Of a stretch of DNA of 64,000 nucleotides, positions 59,274 to 64,000 are shown in pieces. The notes below the pieces were generated by a model. It did no database searches and was not told the origin of the DNA. It saw only the letters and a program-made list of their open reading frames with translations. Made by a program: the position numbers and the translations under genes. The DNA is from Leucobacter sp. wl10 (GTDB lineage Bacteria > Actinomycetota > Actinomycetes > Actinomycetales > Microbacteriaceae). The DNA lies in contig NZ_KZ983990.1 of assembly GCF_003569785.1 (NCBI RefSeq), positions 124,001 through 188,000 on the forward strand. The letters are read 5' to 3'. The stretch's first letter is position 1; the number at the start of each line of letters is the position of its first letter.

Positions 59274-60682
59274 AGATCAAGAACTACGACGCGCTCGTCG
59301 GAGTCGGCGACCGCGCCTCGCGCGAACTCGTGCTCGGCATCGTCGACGACGCCCTGAACCGGGTCGACGGCTACCGGCGCGTCAGCGGGATCGTGCGGGT
59401 CGAGGGAGACATCCTGCACATCGGCAACCGCCGATGGAATCTGGCCGACAAGAAGAACGTCTACCTCATCGGCGCCGGCAAGGCCTGCAATGCCATGGTC
59501 ATGGCCATCGACCGCGCGCTCGGCGAGCGCCTGACCCGCGGCATCGCCGTCGTGAAGATCGCGGAGCGCACCGACGAGTTCTCCGACCGCACCGAGGTCT
59601 ACGTCGGCGGACACCCCCTCCCGAACCGGGCCGGCTACCGGGCCTCGCAGCGGGTGCTCGAGCTCGTCGACCAGGCCGGCCCCGACGATCTCTTCATCAT
59701 CGCGGTGAGCGGCGGCAGTTCGGCCCTGCTGAACGCCCCGATCGAGCCCATCACAGTCGAGGACGAGGCCGCCGCCACCGAGGTGCTGCTCACCTCGGGC
59801 CTCGACATCTACGAAGTCAACGCCGTGCGCCGCCACATCTCGCGCACGAACGGAGGCCGCCTCGCGGAGCGCATCCGCGACCGCGGCGCGGAGCTCATCG
59901 GCATCGGCATCTCCGACGCCGTGGGCAAGCCGCCGACAGGCGACATCTGCGAGCCCGACCCCCACTACGCGAGCACGCCCATCGGCCCGGATCCCACGAC
60001 CCTCGACGACGCGCGCGCCGCGATCGACGGCCACGGCCTGCGCGACCGCCTACCGAGGAGCATCATCGATTTCCTGGACGACGCCGGCCCCGAGCAGGAG
60101 ACGCCGAAGGCGTTCCCCGAGAACACCTACTTCGTGATCAACACGCTGCCCGATCTCGCCGAGGCCGCGGCTGCGGCTGCCGAGACGCGCGGCGTGACCG
60201 CGCACATCCTCACCACCTTCCTCGAGGGAGAGAGCCGCGACGCCGGCACCTTCATGGCCGCCCTCGCCCGCGAGGTGCAGACCAGCGGTCGCCCCTTCCG
60301 GGCGCCGTGCGTCATCGTCAGCGGCGGCGAGACGGTCACCCGCATTCGCCCCGGCACCGTGATCACCGGTCACGGCGGCCCCTCGCAGGAGCTCGCGCTG
60401 AGCTTCGCGCTCGCGGCGGCGGCGGCGCCCGGCGCCTGCATGTACGGCATGGACTCCGAGGGCACCGACGGGACCTCCTCGGCGGCGGGCGGCATCACCG
60501 ACTCGACGTCGGCGGCCCGTGCGGCCGAGGCCGGCGTCGACATCCTCGCCCACTTGCGCGGCCACGCCAGCTTCGAGGCACTGGAGGCCATGGGCGACGT
60601 CGTGCTCACCGGCAACACCGGCACCAACCTCTGCGACCTCAACGTCCTCTACGTGCCGGCCCAGAACGGAGGGGGCTCATGA
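59270..60682 (+). CDS. Glycerate 2-kinase-family kinase (DUF4147 + MOFRL)
   Basis: A 470-residue protein with a DUF4147 N-terminal domain (IGAGKACNAMVMAIDRAL, GGHPLPN, SGGSSALLNAP, VNAVRRHISRTNGGRLA) and a C-terminal MOFRL domain (VSGGETVTRI, GHGGPSQELALSFALAAAA, GTDGTSSAAGGITDS). It is slightly longer than typical GckA. Known members make 2-phosphoglycerate from D-glycerate and ATP. It lies between an OCD-family gene and a divergent enolase gene, with ATGA overlaps on both sides, so a dedicated phospho-intermediate seems likely. Confidence 0.9.
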   Translation: MKIKNYDALVGVGDRASRELVLGIVDDALNRVDGYRRVSGIVRVEGDILHIGNRRWNLADKKNVYLIGAGKACNAMVMAIDRALGERLTRGIAVVKIAERTDEFSDRTEVYVGGHPLPNRAGYRASQRVLELVDQAGPDDLFIIAVSGGSSALLNAPIEPITVEDEAAATEVLLTSGLDIYEVNAVRRHISRTNGGRLAERIRDRGAELIGIGISDAVGKPPTGDICEPDPHYASTPIGPDPTTLDDARAAIDGHGLRDRLPRSIIDFLDDAGPEQETPKAFPENTYFVINTLPDLAEAAAAAAETRGVTAHILTTFLEGESRDAGTFMAALAREVQTSGRPFRAPCVIVSGGETVTRIRPGTVITGHGGPSQELALSFALAAAAAPGACMYGMDSEGTDGTSSAAGGITDSTSAARAAEAGVDILAHLRGHASFEALEAMGDVVLTGNTGTNLCDLNVLYVPAQNGGGS

Positions 60683-61950
60683 CCGTCATCACATCAGTCG
60701 TCGCCCGCCAGATCCTCGACTGCAAGGCCCGGCCGATGGTCGAGGTCGAGCTCCGCACCGAATCCGGTGTCGTGGGCCGCGCAGCCGCGCCGACCGGCTC
60801 CTCGGTCGGCATGCACGAGGCGAAGGTGCTGCGCGACGAGGATCCCTCGAGCTACGACGGTCTCGGCGTGCACCGCGCCGTGCGCAACGTCACCGAGGTC
60901 ATCGCTCCGGAACTCGTCGGCACCGTGTTCGCGACCCAGCGCGATCTCGACGAGGCGCTTGTCGGCCTCGACGGCACGGCCGACAAGGGCGTGCTCGGCG
61001 GCAACGCCGTCTACCCGGTCTCGGTCGCGTTCCTCCGCGCGCAGGCCGCGGAGGCCGGCAAGCCCGTCTACGAGCACATCGCCCGGGGGCCGCTCGCCTC
61101 GATCCCGGTGCCGTGCTTCAACGTGATCAACGGCGGCCGCAACCGCGACGCCGTGCAGGCCTTCAACGAGTTCATCGTGGTGCCCTACGGCGCTGAGACC
61201 ATCGACGAGGCCGTCGAGATGGGCGTGCAGATCTTCAAGAAGCTGCCCGGCCTCATCGAGAGCGCCACCGGCAACCCGGCGACCGTCGGCGGCTCGTACG
61301 GCTACGCCGCGCCCTACAGCGACCCGCACTCGGTGCTGTCGCTGCTGCAGGACGCGGTGGGCGCCGCCGGCTACGACGGCCGCGTCTCGTTCGCGCTCGA
61401 CTGCGCCTCGAGCGAGATGTACGACCGCGAGAACAAGACCTACGAGCTCAACGGCGGCCGCGTCGACAACGTCGGGCTGGTCGGCTACCTGAAGCAGCTC
61501 ACCGAGGAGTTCGACCTGCTCTTCGTCGAGGATCCGCTCGACGAGGACGACTGGGCGGGCTTCTCGCTCGCCGTGCGCGAGCTGACCCGCACCTACGTGT
61601 TCGGCGACGACTTCATCGTCACGAACAAGGAGCGCCTCGACCGCGCCATCGCTGAGAAGGCCGCCGAGGGCTTCGTGCTCAAGCCGAACCAGATCGGCAC
61701 GATCACCGAATCGCTCGACACCTTCGACACCGCCACCGAGAACGGCCTCTTCGCGCTGCCGTCGGGTCGCTCGGGCGGCGTCATCGACGACATCGTGATG
61801 GACCTCTCGCTCGGCCTGCAGGTGCCGTTCCAGAAGAACGGCGCCCCCCGCTCGGGCGAGCGCATCGAGAAGCTCAACTTCCTGATGCGCGCCGCGCAGG
61901 AGATCCCGGGCTCGGCGCTCAGCCGCATCGAGAGCCTCGCGCGCTACTAG
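60679..61950 (+). CDS. Divergent enolase-superfamily protein (enolase homologue with altered active site)
   Basis: A 423-residue protein with the whole enolase fold. Metal ligands D241 (DCASSEMYD), E284 (VEDP) and D310 (GDD) are kept, as is the base K335 (LKPNQIGTITE). The 2-PG-handling residues differ from classical enolase: the HxGH-like GGxHAxN loop is GGRNRD, the GDEGG glutamate (E211 in yeast) is replaced in VGGSYGYAAP, and SHRSGE has lost its His (PSGRSGG). ILDSRGNPT is ILDCKARPM. It is thus unlikely to be the housekeeping enolase. It overlaps the kinase by four bases and may process that kinase's product. Confidence 0.85.
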   Translation: MTVITSVVARQILDCKARPMVEVELRTESGVVGRAAAPTGSSVGMHEAKVLRDEDPSSYDGLGVHRAVRNVTEVIAPELVGTVFATQRDLDEALVGLDGTADKGVLGGNAVYPVSVAFLRAQAAEAGKPVYEHIARGPLASIPVPCFNVINGGRNRDAVQAFNEFIVVPYGAETIDEAVEMGVQIFKKLPGLIESATGNPATVGGSYGYAAPYSDPHSVLSLLQDAVGAAGYDGRVSFALDCASSEMYDRENKTYELNGGRVDNVGLVGYLKQLTEEFDLLFVEDPLDEDDWAGFSLAVRELTRTYVFGDDFIVTNKERLDRAIAEKAAEGFVLKPNQIGTITESLDTFDTATENGLFALPSGRSGGVIDDIVMDLSLGLQVPFQKNGAPRSGERIEKLNFLMRAAQEIPGSALSRIESLARY

Positions 61951-61980
61951 GCCGCGGCTGCTTCGCGAGAACGATGAGGG

Positions 61981-62409
61981 GTGAGGGATCCGCGGATCCC
62001 TCGTGATCGGACTCGCGAACAGGGCGCCGCGCCCATCGTCGACGAGGTGCAGGCCGGGTGCGGACGCACCGGCGAGTTCTACGCGCTCGAACCGTCCGGC
62101 ATCGTGCCTGACGTCGTCGCGACGGCGAAGTCGATCGGCGGGTTCGGCCTGCCGATGGCTCTGAATCTCATCGCCCCCGAGCTCGACGCGTGGGAGCCCG
62201 GCGAGCATACGGGCGCATTCCGCGGAGATCAGCTCGCGTTCGTCGCCGCGGGGATCGCGCTCGCGTACCGGCGCGAGACGAGCTTCCGCGAGCTGGTCAA
62301 GCGCTGCGGCCCGAACGGAGGGGTCATCAAGCTGATGCCGCCGATCAACACGCCGACCGCGCAGCTCGTCGAGGGGCTGCGGCTCACCGGAGAGGCGATC
62401 CCCCGCTAG
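61981..62409 (+). pseudogene. Remnant of a class III aminotransferase (EctB/diaminobutyrate transaminase-like)
   Basis: About 128 residues align by eye with the PLP domain of ectoine-type diaminobutyrate aminotransferases: PIVDEVQAGCGRTGEFYALEPSGIVPDVVATAKSIGGFGLPMAL (including the PLP lysine in AKSIGG), then WEPGEHTGAFRGDQLAFVAAG. The first 200 or so residues are missing, and after ALAYRRETSF it jumps to RCGPNGGVIKLMPPINTP, so a second internal stretch is gone too. No ribosome site or start is convincing. A decayed gene beside intact catabolic genes. Confidence 0.8.
61983..62002. repeat. 20-bp perfect palindrome at the end of the enolase-like operon
   Basis: GAGGGATCCGCGGATCCCTC is fully self-complementary with no loop. 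It begins 32 bases after the enolase-like stop and immediately precedes the aminotransferase remnant. It could terminate the operon or mark the breakpoint of the truncated gene. No T-tract. Confidence 0.75.
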
Positions 62410-62461
62410 CGACGCAGCTCGAGAACGTAGCCGTCGCGCCCCGTCACGAAGCGGGCGACGA

Positions 62462-62503
62462 CGAGGGCGGGGCCCCGATCACACGATCGGAGCCCCGCCC
62501 TCG
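62462..62503. terminator. Strong hairpin terminator downstream of SSADH copy 2
   Basis: CGAGGGCGGGGC (62462-62473) pairs with GCCCCGCCCTCG (62492-62503). After one mismatch, CCGATC (62475-62480) pairs with GATCGG (62485-62490) around an ACAC loop. It lies 38 bases beyond the SSADH stop on the minus strand and after the remnant on the plus strand. Confidence 0.85.
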
Positions 62504-62541
62504 CGCGCACCGTTGGGCAGACGGCGCGCCTCGTCGCTGAA

Positions 62542-63924
62542 TCACTCCGCGACGAAGAAGAACCGCCGGTTCGAGAACTCCCCGATGCCCAGCGGGCCCA
62601 TCTCGCGACCGAAGCCCGAGCGCTTCACACCGCCGAAGGGCAGCTCGGCCGACTCCGCCGCGATGATGTTCACGTGGCTCATGCCGGCGTCGATCTTCGA
62701 CGCGATCTTCTTCGCACGCGCCTCATCAGCCGCGAACACCGAAGCACCCAGGCCGAAATCGCAGTCGTTGGCCAGCGCCAGCGCCTCTTCGTCGCTCGAC
62801 ACCTTGTAGACCACCGCCACCGGGCCGAAGATCTCCTCGCGAGCCGACGCCGAATCCGTCGGGATGCCCGTCAGCACGGTCGGCGAGTAATAGGCCGTCT
62901 CGCCCTCCCCCAGCACGCCACCGGCCTCGATCTTCGCACCCGCGGCGACCGCGCGCTGCACCTGCTCGTGCACGCCCTCGGCCGCGGCACGGCTCGACAG
63001 CGGCACGTACTCGTTCTCGCCCAGGTCCAGCGGGTCGCCCGGCCTGAGTCCCTCGGCCTGCTTCTTCAGCTCCGCCACGAACTCGTCGTAGATGTCGGCC
63101 ATGACGATCATGCGCTTGTTGCCGTTGCACACCTGACCGCAGTTGTACGTGCGGAAGTCCCAGCCGTCCTTCGCGACCGCTGCGACGTCCTCGACATCGT
63201 CGAGCACGACCATGGGGTCGAGACCGCCCAGCTCGAGCACGGCCTTCTTCAGGTGACGGCCTGCCTGCTCTCCGATGATCGAGCCGGCGCGCTCTGAACC
63301 GGTCAGGGACACGCCCTGCACGCGGGGGTCGGCGATGACGGTCGCGATCTGATCGTGCGACGCGAACAGAGCCTGATAGCCACCCTCGGGAACACCCGCG
63401 TCGCGGAAGATCTGCTCCACCGCCAGTGCCGACTTCGGGCAGATATCGGCGTGCTTGAGCAGGATCGTGTTGCCCAGCAGCAGGTTCGGGGCCGCGAAGC
63501 GGGCGACCTGGTAGTAGGGGAAGTTCCACGGCATGATCCCGAGCAGCGCACCCACGGGCAGGTGCTCGACGAACGCCTTGCCCGGCACGGTGCTCGGGAT
63601 CTCGTAGTCGGCGACCAGCGACGGGCCGTGCACGGCGTAGTAGTCGACGATCGAGGCCGCGAACTCGACCTCCTCGCGCGACTCCTGCAGGCCTTTGCCC
63701 ATCTCCACGGCGATGGTCTTCGCGAGCTCTTCCTTGCGCTCCTCGAAGAGTTCACCGGCGCGCTTCACGACCGCGGCGCGCTCTTGCACGCTCCGCTCGA
63801 GCCACGAACGATACGCCGCATCGGCACTCGCGAGGGCCTGCTCGATCTGCTCGTCGGTCTGCGCTTCGAAGGTCTCGAGAATCTCGCCCGTGGCGGGGTT
63901 CTGAACGCGGTACCTGCTGGACAT
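62542..63924 (-). CDS. NAD(P)-dependent succinate-semialdehyde dehydrogenase-family aldehyde dehydrogenase (copy 2)
   Basis: A 460-residue ALDH paralogous to the gene at 54099; by eye about three quarters of residues are the same. Catalytic Cys in CGQVCNGNKR and Glu in LELGG are intact, as is PFGGVKRSGFGREMGPLGIGEF. The main differences are in the N-terminal helices and cofactor-facing loops (ICPKSALAVEQIFRDAGV against ICARSNLVIQEIMEQAGV in copy 1). ATG 63924 has AAGGAG upstream. No other intact gene is nearby on the same strand within the window. Confidence 0.92.
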   Translation of the reverse strand: MSSRYRVQNPATGEILETFEAQTDEQIEQALASADAAYRSWLERSVQERAAVVKRAGELFEERKEELAKTIAVEMGKGLQESREEVEFAASIVDYYAVHGPSLVADYEIPSTVPGKAFVEHLPVGALLGIMPWNFPYYQVARFAAPNLLLGNTILLKHADICPKSALAVEQIFRDAGVPEGGYQALFASHDQIATVIADPRVQGVSLTGSERAGSIIGEQAGRHLKKAVLELGGLDPMVVLDDVEDVAAVAKDGWDFRTYNCGQVCNGNKRMIVMADIYDEFVAELKKQAEGLRPGDPLDLGENEYVPLSSRAAAEGVHEQVQRAVAAGAKIEAGGVLGEGETAYYSPTVLTGIPTDSASAREEIFGPVAVVYKVSSDEEALALANDCDFGLGASVFAADEARAKKIASKIDAGMSHVNIIAAESAELPFGGVKRSGFGREMGPLGIGEFSNRRFFFVAE

Positions 63925-64000
63925 AACACTCCTTAAGTGCGGTTGCGGCGGAGCGCTGCGGAGCAGGCCCCGAGTGTGGGTGGTTCGAATGGGGCCAGGA

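Noticed and set aside
60679-61950. Housekeeping phosphopyruvate hydratase (eno)
   Set aside because: Overall fold matches, but key 2-PG residues are replaced and the gene sits in a catabolic operon, not in the usual ftsB-type neighbourhood.
62461-62510. Possible CRISPR or mobile-element end from the long inverted repeat
   Set aside because: It is a single hairpin placed just after a stop codon with no repeat-spacer periodicity and no transposase, so a terminator explains it.
63982-63990. GGTTCGAAT resembling a tRNA T-loop
   Set aside because: No matching T-stem, acceptor stem or anticodon arm could be built around it within the window.

Overview
This is a high-GC (about 70%) actinobacterial chromosome segment. 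NucS mismatch-repair endonuclease, a BioQ-type biotin regulator next to bioYMN, and many genes whose start codon lies 6-7 bases after a TANNNT -10 box (leaderless transcription) point to Actinomycetota. The gene mix suggests Microbacteriaceae (Leucobacter/Microbacterium-like), but that family call is inference. No rRNA, tRNA, CRISPR array, insertion sequence or phage module was recognised. The left edge cuts a LacI-type regulator.

Layout. 0-10 kb: sugar-type regulators with a FrlB-like SIS deglycase, a PEBP protein, a GntR-carboxylesterase pair, a MerR/TipAS regulator with a textbook 19-bp-spacer promoter, a PLP decarboxylase, TrhO, and an ArsR gene followed by an internally deleted AHSA1-like gene. 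10-18 kb: M13 peptidase, then an accessory patch (Fic protein, MATE pump, and a decaying XRE-ImmA/IrrE plus PIN-like pair), an MFS transporter and nucS. 18.8-22 kb: divergent bioQ / CHY-zinc protein-bioY-bioM-bioN biotin uptake locus with two tandem BioQ boxes.

22.5-35.7 kb is a catabolic island for cyclic amides. It holds a six-gene operon pxpA-BCCP-biotin carboxylase-pxpB-pxpC-tautomerase with a divergent PucR regulator, an NCS1-type permease, and the hydantoinase/oxoprolinase pair hyuA-hyuB with a second PucR regulator. Biotin import next door could supply the BCCP. 36-47 kb holds a dipeptide/nickel-type ABC importer operon linked to two amidohydrolases (one cytosine-deaminase-like, one lacking the first metal HxH motif), a divergent FadR-type regulator and a CynX-like MFS transporter. 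47-54 kb holds a TagD-like cytidylyltransferase, a polar amino-acid ABC importer, an OafA-type acyltransferase with SGNH domain, and an ICMT-like membrane methyltransferase.

54-64 kb is an amine/amino-acid degradation region. Two closely related succinate-semialdehyde dehydrogenase paralogues in the same orientation flank a DadA-like oxidase, a LysR regulator, and a tightly coupled divergent operon of an ornithine-cyclodeaminase-family protein, a glycerate-2-kinase-family kinase and a strongly divergent enolase homologue. An aminotransferase remnant follows. The kinase plus altered-enolase operon is the best candidate here for an undescribed pathway. The biotin-equipped Pxp operon is the second.
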